Positions 1 through 8,867 of a DNA stretch of 32,536 nt are shown in pieces (the first letter of the stretch is position 1; each line of letters begins with the position of its first letter). Below the pieces are notes generated by a model. That model saw only the letters and a program-made list of their open reading frames with translations, made no database searches and was not told the DNA's origin. The stretch lies in contig JAMCWG010000030.1 of the NCBI GenBank assembly GCA_023475235.1, positions 1 through 32,536 of the forward strand, given 5' to 3'. Made by a program: the position numbers and the translations under genes. This DNA is from Chloroflexota bacterium. GTDB lineage: Bacteria > Chloroflexota > UBA6077 > FW602-bin22 > JAMCWG01.

Positions 1-603
1 CATCCGGACTATAGCCTGACCGTCGTGGAGATCGACCCACAGGTGACGGAGACGGCGTTCAATCCGCTCGGCTTGAACCCGAACACCAGGGTCGTCACTC
101 ACAACGAGGACGGCCGGTTCTTCTTTCTGCACAACGGCGACGGCGGCCGCAAGTATGACCTCGTATTCGGCGATGCTTTCAATGATCTCTCCGTTCCCTA
201 CCATCTGACCACGCTGGAATTCAGCCAACTAGTGAAGGCCCAGCTCAAAGAGAACGGAATGTATGTCGCAAACATCATCGACGACGTCAAAGACGGCGAG
301 TTCTTGCAGGCATTCATGAACACCCAGGCCCAAGCCTTCAACTACGTGACTCTCTTCAGCATCGGCAACGCGTTCGATTCCAGCGGCGCCAGCACATATG
401 TGGTGGCCGCATCCGACCAGCCCATCGATCTGGTGCGCTACCAGCAGGTCGCCAGCGAGGGCGGCCGGCGCAGCGTGGTCGGGCGGCCGGTCCCAGCGCC
501 GTCGGTGAAGGATTTCCTGAACCGCGGGCGTCGGCTGGTCCTGACCGACGACTTCGTGCCGGTGGATAACCTGGTAGCGCCCATCCTGGCGCGCAGCAAG
601 TAG
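1..603 (+). CDS. Spermidine synthase-like protein, C-terminal part (5' cut by window)
   Basis: The frame is open from base 1 (reading HPDYSLTVVEIDP) to a TAG at 601-603, so the gene starts outside the window and only about 200 C-terminal residues are present. The VVEIDP motif (acidic end of beta-2, SAM/dcSAM binding) and the FGDAFNDLSVPYHLTT segment are those of the Rossmann-fold spermidine synthase family, including the forms fused to MFS-like membrane segments that often carry no proven polyamine activity. The D of GDAFND is the usual catalytic acid position. The internal GTG at 25 lies inside the conserved strand and cannot be the real start. The substrate cannot be told from this fragment. 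No gene follows it closely on the same strand. Confidence 0.85.
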   Translation, partial: HPDYSLTVVEIDPQVTETAFNPLGLNPNTRVVTHNEDGRFFFLHNGDGGRKYDLVFGDAFNDLSVPYHLTTLEFSQLVKAQLKENGMYVANIIDDVKDGEFLQAFMNTQAQAFNYVTLFSIGNAFDSSGASTYVVAASDQPIDLVRYQQVASEGGRRSVVGRPVPAPSVKDFLNRGRRLVLTDDFVPVDNLVAPILARSK

Positions 604-796
604 TCCGGCCCGAGCACGTCCCAGCCATCCTGGGCCGGAAGGGGTACCACCCCCTCTACCAGTCTATCCCTTCGCGCCCGTGCGGCCCGGCTTCCCGGCG
701 ACGCCCGTGGCAGGCTTGCCCCGCGCAATGTCCGGAGTCGAAGCGAAGCCCCACAAGTCGTGGACTCACGTGGCTTCGGCAGCGCCACGAAACCGG

Positions 797-1549
797 CTAT
801 CGCACCGGATTCGACAGGGTCCCGATTCCCTCGATGGCTATCTCGACGACGTCGCCGGCCTTCAGCGGCCCGACTCCCGACGGAGTGCCGGTCATTATCA
901 CATCGCCGGGCATCAATGTCATATTCTTGGAAAGCCAGCTCACCAGGTATGGTACACTGAAAATGAGGTCGTTTGTGTTTGAGCTTTGCTTGACCTCGCC
1001 GTTGACGAGGCACTTGATGCTGAGATTGCCCGGGTCGATGTCGGTGACGATCCACGGGCCCATCGGGCCGAAAGTATCGAAAGACTTGGCCCGGCACCAC
1101 TGGCCATCGCTCTTCTGCAGAGGGCGGTGAGACACGTCATTGGAACACGTGTAGCCAAGGACATGCTGAAGGGCCTCCGCCTCCGACACATCCTTGGTCA
1201 CGTCCTTAATGACTACCGCCAGCTCGGCCTCATGGTCGATGCGGCTGGTGTGGTCGGGAAGGACGATGCTGTCGCCGGGGCCGATGACGGAGGACGGCGC
1301 CTTGAGGAACAGGATCGGCGAGGTCGGCGGCTCCGAGCCGCCTTCGGCAGCGTGGGCAGCGTAGTTCAGGCCGAAGCACAGCAGCTTGCTAGGAGCGCAG
1401 GGTGCCAGCAGCTTCACGTCACTCAGCGGCAATGGGCGCCCAGCGGGGCGGTAACTGCCGAAGATGCTGCCCTGTAGCTCGACGACCTGACCGTCCTCCA
1501 CCATTCCGTAGACTGGCTCATTGTCTCGCAGGAAACGTACAAATCTCAC
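797..1549 (-). CDS. Fumarylacetoacetate hydrolase family protein
   Basis: 250 residues, the usual length of the single-domain FAH family (2-hydroxyhepta-2,4-diene-1,7-dioate isomerase, acylpyruvase, oxaloacetate tautomerase/decarboxylase types). Visible motifs: LCFGLNYAAHA (about 57-66), IDHEAELAVVIK with metal ligands E107 and E109, SNDVS with D138, AKSFDTFGPMGP (154-165) and the C-terminal VIMTGTPSGVGPLKAGD (217-233). A divalent-metal-dependent cytosolic enzyme acting on a 2-keto/enol acid is expected. The GTG start is chosen because AAGGAG (1563-1558) lies 8 bases upstream. It stands alone, divergent from the glycosyltransferase operon. Substrate is undetermined. Confidence 0.92.
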   Translation of the reverse strand: MRFVRFLRDNEPVYGMVEDGQVVELQGSIFGSYRPAGRPLPLSDVKLLAPCAPSKLLCFGLNYAAHAAEGGSEPPTSPILFLKAPSSVIGPGDSIVLPDHTSRIDHEAELAVVIKDVTKDVSEAEALQHVLGYTCSNDVSHRPLQKSDGQWCRAKSFDTFGPMGPWIVTDIDPGNLSIKCLVNGEVKQSSNTNDLIFSVPYLVSWLSKNMTLMPGDVIMTGTPSGVGPLKAGDVVEIAIEGIGTLSNPVR

Positions 1550-1580
1550 TTGTCGGTCTCCTTCATTTGTTGATGGAGTC

Positions 1581-1610
1581 TTGATAGCACGTTAGCCGAC
1601 GTTGTGTCAA
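1581..1610 (-). promoter_or_regulatory. Sigma-70-type promoter for the FAH-family gene
   Basis: On the minus strand a perfect -35 TTGACA (1610-1605) is followed after 18 bases by TATCAA (1586-1581). The expected start lies about 25 bases upstream of the GTG at 1549. The -35 is one arm of the palindrome at 1605-1621. Confidence 0.5.
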
Positions 1611-1621
1611 ACGATTTGACA
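1605..1621. promoter_or_regulatory. Palindrome carrying both divergent -35 boxes
   Basis: TGTCAAACGATTTGACA is an inverted repeat with 7-base arms around a 3-base centre. Each arm contains a TTGACA hexamer, one per strand, so the -35 elements of the two divergent promoters sit back to back. It could also be a repressor or activator site. Confidence 0.5.
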
Positions 1622-1645
1622 GAAGGCCATCAAGAGCGATATCAT
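1616..1645 (+). promoter_or_regulatory. Sigma-70-type promoter for the glycosyltransferase operon
   Basis: TTGACA (1616-1621), an 18-base spacer and TATCAT (1640-1645). Predicted transcription start is near 1652, giving a leader of roughly 100 bases before the GT2 gene. Confidence 0.5.
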
Positions 1646-1757
1646 CCCTTTGCTCGCGTGCTTGCGCTGAAGGGTATGCGGTACGGGGATCGAGGCCCGC
1701 TCGTAGGCGATAGGGTGGCCGGCTTAGCCCCGTCATGTAGTATATGGGATGGGAACG

Positions 1758-2525
1758 ATGAATCATAGCATATCAGCGTTTTTTCCTGCTTACAACGATG
1801 GCGGCACAATAGCCAGCATGGTCGTATCCGTCGACTGCACGTTGCGCACGCTGACAGACGACTACGAGATCATCGTCGTCAACGACGGCAGTGCCGACTA
1901 CACGGGCGAGGTGCTGGAAGAATTGGCCTCACGCTACCCGCACCTGAGGGTGGTCACCCACGGGCGGAATCGAGGCTACGGTGGGGCGCTCCGAAGCGGC
2001 TTCGCCGCCGCTACCAAAGACCTGATATTCTACACAGACGGGGATGCGCAGTACGACCCGCACGAGCTCACCCTGCTGATGGCCGAGTTCAAGGAGGGCG
2101 TGGATGTGGTGAACGGGTACAAGATCTCGCGCAGTGACCCGCTGCACCGCATTATCATCGGCCGTATATACCACAATCTTGTGAAGGCGCTCTTCGGACT
2201 GCGGCTGCGAGATGTGGACTGCGATTTTCGCCTCGTCCGGCGCTCCGTCTTCGACGTGGTCGAGCTGAAGTCCAACAGCGGGGTTATCTGCCTGGAGCTG
2301 ATGAAGAAGACCCAGGACGCCGGGTTCAATATCGTCGAAGTCCCCGTGCATCATTTCCATCGCGCATATGGGAAATCGCAGTTCTTCAATTTCGGGCGCA
2401 TCTGGCGGGTGGTGGTTGGACTATGGGGCCTGTGGAAAGAGCTAGTATGGGCGAAGCGCGGACCGGCAGCCGTCCAGGTTGGACAGGCAGCCGTGACAGA
2501 GGAAGTAGCTGTCAGCGACAAATGA
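1758..2525 (+). CDS. Family 2 glycosyltransferase (DPM1/ArnC-like)
   Basis: GT-A fold enzyme of about 255 residues, the length of single-domain dolichol-phosphate mannosyltransferase-like proteins. Seen: FFPAYNDGG at the N-terminus, IIVVNDGSADYT (nucleotide binding), GRNRGYGGALRSGF, and the DxD-type motif YTDGDAQYDP with D94 and D96. There is no transmembrane tail, only a hydrophobic WRVVVGLWGLWKELVW segment near the end. Such enzymes usually move a sugar from an NDP donor to polyprenyl phosphate on the inner face of the membrane. ATG 1758 is preferred over in-frame ATG 1749 because GGGA at 1746-1749 has a suitable spacing only for the former. First gene of the operon; its stop overlaps the next start (ATGA). 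Confidence 0.88.
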   Translation: MNHSISAFFPAYNDGGTIASMVVSVDCTLRTLTDDYEIIVVNDGSADYTGEVLEELASRYPHLRVVTHGRNRGYGGALRSGFAAATKDLIFYTDGDAQYDPHELTLLMAEFKEGVDVVNGYKISRSDPLHRIIIGRIYHNLVKALFGLRLRDVDCDFRLVRRSVFDVVELKSNSGVICLELMKKTQDAGFNIVEVPVHHFHRAYGKSQFFNFGRIWRVVVGLWGLWKELVWAKRGPAAVQVGQAAVTEEVAVSDK

Positions 2526-3553
2526 TCGAGCCAGCTTACCACGATTTCTACGCCGGTCGCCGCGTCCTCATAACCGGCGGACTCGGCTTCATCGGCAGCA
2601 ACCTGGCCCACCGTCTGGTAAGCCTGAACGCCAGGGTGTTGCTGGTTGATTCCCTGGTGCCCGACTACGGTGGCAACCCGTTCAATGTCCAGGATATCCG
2701 CGACGCGGTCACCATCAACGTCGCCGACATACGCGACCAGCACGCGATGCGGTACCTGGTGCAGGGCCAGGACATCATCTTCAATCTGGCTGGGCAGATC
2801 AGCCATATCGACAGCATGCGCGACCCCTACACCGATCTGGAGATAAACTGCCGCAGCCAGCTCAGCCTTCTGGAGGCATGCCGCCACAACAATCCCGAGG
2901 CCAAGATCATCTATGCCAGCACCCGGCAGGTCTACGGCAAGCCGCGCTACCTGCCCGTGGACGAGGAGCATCTGGCCTGGCCCACCGACGTGAACGGAAT
3001 CAACAAGCTGGCAGGCGAGCGCTACCATCTGGTGTACAGCCAGGTGTACGGCCTGCAGGCCACCAGCCTGCGCCTCACCAACACCTACGGCCCCCGCCAG
3101 TTATTGTGCCACAACCGTCAGGGCTTTATCGGCTGGTTCATTCGCCAGGCCATCGACGGTGAGGAGATCCAGCTTTTCGGCGACGGCCGGCAAGTCCGGG
3201 ACCTGACCTACGTCGACGATGTGGTAGAGGCATTCTTGCTGGCCGGCTTCTCCGACCAGGTGAACGGGCAGATATTCAATCTGGGGGGCCTCCAGCCCAT
3301 CAGCCTGCGCGATCTGGTGGAGCTGCTGCTGAAAACGGTGGGTGCCGGCAGTTACCGCCTCGTTCCGTTCCCTGACGAGAAGCGGGCCATAGACATCGGC
3401 GATTTCTACGCCAACTATGACCGGATCCGGCGCGTCCTCGGCTGGGAGCCCCGCGTTGGCATAGAGGAAGGGCTGGCGCGCACCGTTGAATTCTACCGCG
3501 CTCACCGCCAGCATTATTGGTCTCGCTGCATAAACCCGCTTGAGGTACCGTAG
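2522..3553 (+). CDS. NAD-dependent epimerase/dehydratase (extended SDR), Tyr-less
   Basis: 343 residues from ATG 2522, overlapping the GT2 stop by four bases, so translational coupling is likely. The reading frame is open further upstream but the Rossmann motif VLITGGLGFIGSNL starts about residue 16, as expected for this start. Other marks: NLAGQISH, YASTRQVYG with S133 and T134, and SLRLTNTYGPR. In the canonical YxxxK motif the tyrosine position holds asparagine: the segment is N158-G-I-N-K162. The lysine is retained. The family converts NDP-sugars (4-epimerases, 4,6-dehydratases, decarboxylases). With the catalytic Tyr missing the reaction may be altered, or another residue may serve. The neighbouring aminotransferase suggests the product is a keto sugar. 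Exact substrate unknown. Confidence 0.88.
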   Translation: MIEPAYHDFYAGRRVLITGGLGFIGSNLAHRLVSLNARVLLVDSLVPDYGGNPFNVQDIRDAVTINVADIRDQHAMRYLVQGQDIIFNLAGQISHIDSMRDPYTDLEINCRSQLSLLEACRHNNPEAKIIYASTRQVYGKPRYLPVDEEHLAWPTDVNGINKLAGERYHLVYSQVYGLQATSLRLTNTYGPRQLLCHNRQGFIGWFIRQAIDGEEIQLFGDGRQVRDLTYVDDVVEAFLLAGFSDQVNGQIFNLGGLQPISLRDLVELLLKTVGAGSYRLVPFPDEKRAIDIGDFYANYDRIRRVLGWEPRVGIEEGLARTVEFYRAHRQHYWSRCINPLEVP

Positions 3554-4663
3554 ATGGTACCCTTCAACGATTTTCACCTCCACTATCAGTCGATCAAGCC
3601 GGAGATCGACACCGCCATCCAGCGCGTCCTCAACAGCGGCTGGTTCATCCTGGGGCCCGAGGTGGAGGCGTTTGAGGCCGAGTTCGCCGCCCATTGCGGC
3701 ACCCGCTTCGCTGTGGGCGTGGGGTCGGGCACCGAAGCCCTTCATTTGTCCCTACTGGCCTGCGGCGTTCGCCCCGGAGATGAAATCATCACCGTGTCCC
3801 ATACGGCCGTGCCCACGGTGTCCGCCATTTCGCTCACCGGCGCAACGCCGGTATTGGTGGATATCGACCCCCACACCTTCACCATGGACCCCGGGGCGCT
3901 GGAGGCACGCATCACTCCCCGCACCAGGGTCGTGCTGCCCGTGCACCTTTACGGCCATCCTGCCGATATGGACGAAATCGTGGCCATTGCCCGGCGGCAC
4001 GAACTGATGGTCCTGGAAGACGTGGCTCAGGCCGCCGGCGCCGAGTATCGCGGCCGCAAGGTCGGCACCCTGGGCGACATAGCTGCCTTCTCCTTCTATC
4101 CCACCAAGAACCTGGGCGCGTTCGGCGACGGCGGGGCTGTGGTGACGCAGGATCCGTCCCTTGCCGACAAAGTGCGAAAGCTGCGCAACTATGGGCAGAC
4201 CCGACGCTACTACCATCAGACGAAGGGCCTCAGCAGCAGGCTGGACGAGATGCAGGCAGCCATCCTCCGGGCCAAGCTCCCGCATCTGGATGATTGGAAT
4301 GCCACCCGGCGCGAGCACGCGGCGCTCTATAAGCGACACCTCGCCGGCCTGGAAGGAATCGCGCTTCCAGAGGAAGCGGCGTGGGCCAGGCACGTATACC
4401 ACCTGTATGTGATACGCACCCAGCAGCGAGAGCGCTTGCAGGCATTCCTGAGCGAGCGCGGCATCGGAACCCTCATCCACTATCCGGTCCCCGTCCATCT
4501 TCAAGAGGCGTACGCCGATCTCGGCCTGCAGCGCGGTGCCCTGCCAACCACCGAAGACTGCGTTGCCCAGATTCTTTCTCTCCCGATGTATCCCGAGCTG
4601 ACGCAAGAGCAGGTCGCTTTTGTGGCCGACCAAGTAAGAGAGTTCGTGGCCCGTTACCAATGA
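3554..4663 (+). CDS. DegT/DnrJ/EryC1/StrS sugar aminotransferase
   Basis: 369 residues, typical length. PLP enzyme that puts an amino group on an NDP-keto-sugar. Visible: [17 protein letters not shown]-terminus, [10 protein letters not shown] phosphate-binding segment, [34 protein letters not shown], and the PLP lysine K185 in [16 protein letters not shown]. The C-terminal [14 protein letters not shown] and [11 protein letters not shown] segments are also standard. The start codon directly abuts the epimerase stop (zero gap) and its own stop overlaps the methyltransferase start as ATGA. It plausibly uses the product of the upstream SDR. Regiochemistry (C3 or C4) cannot be read from the sequence. 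Confidence 0.95.
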   Translation: MVPFNDFHLHYQSIKPEIDTAIQRVLNSGWFILGPEVEAFEAEFAAHCGTRFAVGVGSGTEALHLSLLACGVRPGDEIITVSHTAVPTVSAISLTGATPVLVDIDPHTFTMDPGALEARITPRTRVVLPVHLYGHPADMDEIVAIARRHELMVLEDVAQAAGAEYRGRKVGTLGDIAAFSFYPTKNLGAFGDGGAVVTQDPSLADKVRKLRNYGQTRRYYHQTKGLSSRLDEMQAAILRAKLPHLDDWNATRREHAALYKRHLAGLEGIALPEEAAWARHVYHLYVIRTQQRERLQAFLSERGIGTLIHYPVPVHLQEAYADLGLQRGALPTTEDCVAQILSLPMYPELTQEQVAFVADQVREFVARYQ

Positions 4664-5430
4664 ACAAGGAACAATATACACTGATGTACCGCCTGGAGGA
4701 CGAACACTGGTGGTACATCGGAATGCGCGAAATTACCCATACCCTCGTCCACGCTGCCAACGGCAACGGCCATTGGCGTGCCGTCCTCGATGCCGGCTGT
4801 GGGACCGGAGGCACGCTTTCGCGCTTGCCGGCCGGCTCCTGGGGTGTCGGTGTAGACTTCTCGCCGGACGCGTTACAGCTCTCTCGCGAGCGCGGCCTCA
4901 AATGGCTTGCCCAGGCCTCGGTGGAGGACCTTCCATTCGCCGATGCTTCCTTCGACCTGGTCCTGTGCTCGGATGTGATTTACCACCTGGGCGTGGCCGA
5001 AGACACCAGGGCGTTGCGAGAGTTCTGCAGAGTGCTCCGGCCGGGAGGCATGGCTGTGATACGTGTGCCGGCCTACAACTGGCTGCGCGGGGCGCACGAT
5101 GCTGCCGTCCACACGCGCCATCGTTATACACGGCGCGAGCTGCACCGCAAGATGGCCGCGGCCGGCTTCGAGGTCGTGCGCACCACACACGCTAACACAA
5201 CCCTGTTTCCCTTGGCGCTGGCAAAACGCCTGCTCGAGGGACGGCTGACACCTCCGGTGTCGGAGCTACAGTCCCCCTCGAGACTGTCGAATTGGCTGGC
5301 GTCGCAAGCTTTGAGACTGGAGGCCCTTATGCTCTCCAGAATCGACCTGCCCTGGGGTTTGTCCGTGATCGGCGTGGCGCGGAAGCCTGCAGCGGAGCTG
5401 GCCTCTGACACGGCTCCTGTCTCTTCTTAG
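4660..5430 (+). CDS. SAM-dependent class I methyltransferase
   Basis: 256 residues beginning [23 protein letters not shown], the N-terminal signature often seen in methyltransferases of glycan clusters. Motif [11 protein letters not shown] (D44 to G50) binds [36 protein letters not shown] and [17 protein letters not shown] complete the Methyltransf_11 pattern. An open frame extends upstream, but ATG 4660 fits the family N-terminus and overlaps the aminotransferase stop by four bases. The substrate is probably the amino sugar or its lipid-linked form, by context only. Confidence 0.9.
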   Translation: MNKEQYTLMYRLEDEHWWYIGMREITHTLVHAANGNGHWRAVLDAGCGTGGTLSRLPAGSWGVGVDFSPDALQLSRERGLKWLAQASVEDLPFADASFDLVLCSDVIYHLGVAEDTRALREFCRVLRPGGMAVIRVPAYNWLRGAHDAAVHTRHRYTRRELHRKMAAAGFEVVRTTHANTTLFPLALAKRLLEGRLTPPVSELQSPSRLSNWLASQALRLEALMLSRIDLPWGLSVIGVARKPAAELASDTAPVSS

Positions 5431-5435
5431 CCGCC

Positions 5436-8400
5436 ATGCCATCGCGGGGCCGTCTTCTTCGCTGGCTGTTCCTTGGCGTCTTGGTTGTCGGACTCCTGAC
5501 CACTGTCCGCCTTTTCCGGCTGGGCATGGTGATGGGAAGCTCGGCGACCCTCCTCGGCCAGTGGGTATACCTGAGCGATCTTCCCTGGGAAGAGGCATCG
5601 ACCGGGTGGCTGGCGGTGGCTAACGACAACAAGCCCGCCCGAGACGCGGCGTTCTCAGGCAGCCGATTGTTGATGCGAGGCACAGCCTTTGAAAAAGGAC
5701 TGGGCACGTACCCGCTCTCCCAGATTACCTACAGGCTGGGAGGGCAATACGCCCTGTTTGAGGCTTACGCCGGCCTCAACGACGACTCCCATGTCGAAGG
5801 GGCGGAGGTCCACTTCATGGTGATGCTCGACGGCATTCTGGTCTACAACAGCGGCCCGTTTCACCAGGGCGATGCGCCTCGCCGGATCGAGCTCTTCGTG
5901 AACGGCGGCGACGAGCTGCGCCTGGTGACACAGGCCGGAGCCGACGCCGGCCCTGCCTACACGAACTGGGCCGACGCCAGGTTGTTGAGGTCATTCAGCA
6001 TCGGAGAGGAGGCCGCCGAAAGGAACATGCGGCACCAGGTTGAGCTTCAACAGCAGGCCCGCGATATCTCCAAGGAGCGGGACAACTGGCGGATCGCGGG
6101 CATGTCTGCCGGTGTAGCCCGCATCTTCGATGGGCAAGGCTCCGACGGCGAGCATAGGACCAGGGGCGAAGTCGACGTGGAGCACGACCGGCTGCTGCTG
6201 AGCAACGACCAGTTGGGGCTGGTGATAGGCTATGGGGGTGTGAAGCATGGCCTGCTGACGCTCCTCCAAAGGAGCGAAGGGCAAGTGGCCCTTTACGACG
6301 CGGCGCCGGCCGTCGACATCGCTCCCGGCCATCGGCTGGACCTGCATGAGGACACGGAACCCGACGGCTTCGTTTTCCGCGATGTCAGCGACCCTGTGTT
6401 CGGCCAGGGTAAGGAGCTAGAGATATCGCTGCGCGCTGACAACGGGCTGCCGTGGCACAGCCGCATCAAGTTCACCCTCTTCGACGGCCAGCCATATCTG
6501 CTGATGCGCATGCTGATCGCCTCTACGGACGGCCAGGAGGTGGGCACACCTCGTTTTCGCTTCTTCCAGGCAACCACTCCGAATTTGATCATTGGAGAAG
6601 ATCTGCAGTACATCACCGATTTCAGCCGGGTCCGCCATTTCGCCGTGCCCGATGACGGCCTGCTGTACCGGGAGGCGATGGGCTATGGCAAGCCCCTCTA
6701 CCTGTGGAGCGACAAAGCCCGGCGGGGTATTCTCCTGTCTATCATCGACGAAGCCCGCACTCCCTCGCGCTTCTCTGCCCAGGTAGACTCTGGCCAGGTC
6801 CGCGGCCGCCTCGGCCTGTCTGCGGATAGGATCGACATCGGATCGCATCAAACGGTCGCGTCATCGCCCACCCTGTACCTGGAGATGACAGGCGGACGCG
6901 GCGTCGCCCAGGCGTTCGATAACTACCGCAGCTTGATGGCCAGGCGATACCCCCCTCTCGCGCTGCCCGACTGGGTCAGGTACCAGTGGCTGAGCTGGTA
7001 TGTATACTACATGGACATTGACGAGGACGAGATGCGCCATCAGATCGACTACATAGCCGAGAACCTGGGCGACCTGGGACCATGGCACATCATAGTGGAT
7101 GCCGGGTGGTACGTGGCGGAAGGGCGAGAAGGCGCCGACTGGCGAAACGTGGACAAGGCAAAGTTTCCCAACGGGTTGAGGAGCCTGGTAGACTATGCCC
7201 ATGAACGCGGGGTGCGGGTCGTGCTATACTTCTCTGCACCGTATCTCGATAGCAGACAGCGGGCCGGCGACTGGCTGGGGCTCCGCAACATCATCGAGCA
7301 ACATCCGGATTGGCTCGTTCGGCTGGGGGAGGAAACGAACGGGATGGGGTCGACCGAAAGGGCGAGCTACATCTACGACTTCGCCAACCCGGGCCTGAGG
7401 CAGTATCTGCAGGAAGTCATGCAAGACTACTTTGTACGCTATGATGTGGACGGCATCAAAATAGATGGGCTGGGCAACGCGGAAGGCGCACTCCTGACGC
7501 CGGACAGGCTGGACCCATTCGGGCTGGTGGAGAGAGCAGCGGCACCGACGATGGGAATATATCGTTTCATCTGGAGGAATGTGACGGACCTCAAGCCTGA
7601 CGCCTACATCGAGGCCGGGTGGATGACGCCCTTGTTCGCCAATCGGTACTCACATACCTTTCGCTACGGCGACGAGCGGGCCGCCTTCAGTAGCGACTAT
7701 CCATTCCCGGGCCTGATCGAGCACATAGACTACGCAGTACTGCAGAAGCTGATGCTGGGCCAGCGCCCCAATATGGGCGCGATTACGGACGATCCCAACC
7801 AATCGGAGGTGAATCGGCAATGGATTGAGGCGGCCCTGGCCCTGGGCACCCAGATTTCGCTGAGCTTCTCCCTTCCAGAGATGAATCAGGACACCTTGAG
7901 CGCCTACCGCTCCCTCCTGGTCCACTACGATCCATTCAAAGGGAAGACGAAGGTGTCCAGCCTGCTGAGGCCGGAAGTATTCGCCACCGTGCGCGACGAG
8001 ACGGCCTATCTCGGCCTCTTGAACCGCGATGGAGAGCCGAAGGAGTTCACTGTCACGCTGGCCGACTATGGTCTCGATCCCACCAAATCCTATCTGGCGT
8101 ACGACGTCGAAGAGAATGCTTTCCAGCGAATAAATGGTACACTGCATACCATCGTGCCCGGCAAAGGCCTTCGCCTGTACCTCCTGCGCAGCACCCCAGG
8201 CGTCGTTTGGACCAACAGCTCGTTTGACACCGTCAGGGAGGGGAATGGCAATCTCATGATAACTGTGCGCGGGCCTGCCTCACCGCCTGGAAACATCGCC
8301 GTATACGTTCCCCGCCCCCGCGCGGTGTATCTTGATGGCCAGCCGCTGTCACGCACCCGGATGGCTGCCCTACGGCCCGGCACTTTCAGCTATAATAACC

Positions 8401-8468
8401 GCATCGGCGTGCTGCGATTACAGTACGATCACAAAGAAGCGCATGAAATCCGGGTAGAGGTGCAATGA
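5436..8468 (+). CDS. Membrane-anchored clan-D (GH36/GH27-like) glycosidase with NPCBM domain
   Basis: 1010 residues. One N-terminal membrane segment (about 8-25, LRWLFLGVLVVGLLTTV) without a clear cleavage site, so the enzyme is likely anchored outside the cell. Residues about 45-190 form an NPCBM/NEW2-type carbohydrate-binding domain (AFEKGLGTYPLSQITYRLGG, GAEVHFMVMLDG). A beta-sandwich region follows, then a TIM barrel from about 515 (WLSWYVYYMDID, WHIIVDAGWY, VLYFSAPYLDS). The alpha-galactosidase-type K-x-D motif is K675-I-D677, with D677 the predicted nucleophile; FSSDYPF further on may carry the acid/base. A C-terminal beta domain ends the protein. Five bases after the methyltransferase stop; no good ribosome site is seen, suggesting coupling. 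Substrate is inferred, not shown. Confidence 0.82.
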   Translation: MPSRGRLLRWLFLGVLVVGLLTTVRLFRLGMVMGSSATLLGQWVYLSDLPWEEASTGWLAVANDNKPARDAAFSGSRLLMRGTAFEKGLGTYPLSQITYRLGGQYALFEAYAGLNDDSHVEGAEVHFMVMLDGILVYNSGPFHQGDAPRRIELFVNGGDELRLVTQAGADAGPAYTNWADARLLRSFSIGEEAAERNMRHQVELQQQARDISKERDNWRIAGMSAGVARIFDGQGSDGEHRTRGEVDVEHDRLLLSNDQLGLVIGYGGVKHGLLTLLQRSEGQVALYDAAPAVDIAPGHRLDLHEDTEPDGFVFRDVSDPVFGQGKELEISLRADNGLPWHSRIKFTLFDGQPYLLMRMLIASTDGQEVGTPRFRFFQATTPNLIIGEDLQYITDFSRVRHFAVPDDGLLYREAMGYGKPLYLWSDKARRGILLSIIDEARTPSRFSAQVDSGQVRGRLGLSADRIDIGSHQTVASSPTLYLEMTGGRGVAQAFDNYRSLMARRYPPLALPDWVRYQWLSWYVYYMDIDEDEMRHQIDYIAENLGDLGPWHIIVDAGWYVAEGREGADWRNVDKAKFPNGLRSLVDYAHERGVRVVLYFSAPYLDSRQRAGDWLGLRNIIEQHPDWLVRLGEETNGMGSTERASYIYDFANPGLRQYLQEVMQDYFVRYDVDGIKIDGLGNAEGALLTPDRLDPFGLVERAAAPTMGIYRFIWRNVTDLKPDAYIEAGWMTPLFANRYSHTFRYGDERAAFSSDYPFPGLIEHIDYAVLQKLMLGQRPNMGAITDDPNQSEVNRQWIEAALALGTQISLSFSLPEMNQDTLSAYRSLLVHYDPFKGKTKVSSLLRPEVFATVRDETAYLGLLNRDGEPKEFTVTLADYGLDPTKSYLAYDVEENAFQRINGTLHTIVPGKGLRLYLLRSTPGVVWTNSSFDTVREGNGNLMITVRGPASPPGNIAVYVPRPRAVYLDGQPLSRTRMAALRPGTFSYNNRIGVLRLQYDHKEAHEIRVEVQ

Positions 8469-8499
8469 TTCGATGTTATTGTCAAAGGAGAGAAGCAAA

Positions 8500-8865
8500 G
8501 TGACACCTTACCTGCTGCTCTTGATTGCCATATGTCTTTCCGTGAGCGGTGAGCTGCTCCTGAAGTACGGTATGAACCAGGTAGGTGCGCTGCCTATGCA
8601 GCCAAGCCTCATCTTACAGGGACTGGTCCGCACTTTCAGCCAACCGACCATATTGCTCGGATTCGTCTTGATCTTCTCGGGGTCGATCTTCTGGCTGGCC
8701 GTCATATCGCGCGTTCATCTCAGCTACGCCTACCCGATGCTGAGCCTCGGCTACATCCTGGTGGTAGCCCTGTCGTGGGCATTTCTGAAGGAATCGGTGA
8801 CCGCGATGCGCTTCATGGGAGTGCTGGTCATCTGCGCAGGGGTTTTCCTGGTCTCCAGGAGCTAG
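8500..8865 (+). CDS. Small EamA/SMR-type membrane transporter (ArnE/ArnF-like)
   Basis: 121 residues with four hydrophobic segments (PYLLLLIAICLSVSGELLL; PTILLGFVLIFSGSIFWLAVIS; YAYPMLSLGYILVVALSWAFL; MRFMGVLVICAGVFLVS). Length and topology match the small multidrug resistance/DMT family, and LLKYGMNQVG and FWLAVISRVHLSYAYP recall the ArnE/ArnF subunits that flip undecaprenyl-phosphate-aminoarabinose. GTG 8500 is chosen because AAAGGAG (8484-8490) lies 9 bases upstream; ATG 8473 lacks such a site. In this cluster a role in moving a lipid-linked sugar across the membrane is more likely than drug efflux, but this rests on context. Confidence 0.8.
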   Translation: MTPYLLLLIAICLSVSGELLLKYGMNQVGALPMQPSLILQGLVRTFSQPTILLGFVLIFSGSIFWLAVISRVHLSYAYPMLSLGYILVVALSWAFLKESVTAMRFMGVLVICAGVFLVSRS

Positions 8866-8867
8866 CC

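Noticed and set aside
3752-4681. Long open frame (309 codons) on the minus strand
   Set aside because: Lies fully opposite the DegT aminotransferase gene, whose motifs are unmistakable; it has no family motif of its own and is a by-product of GC-rich codon use.
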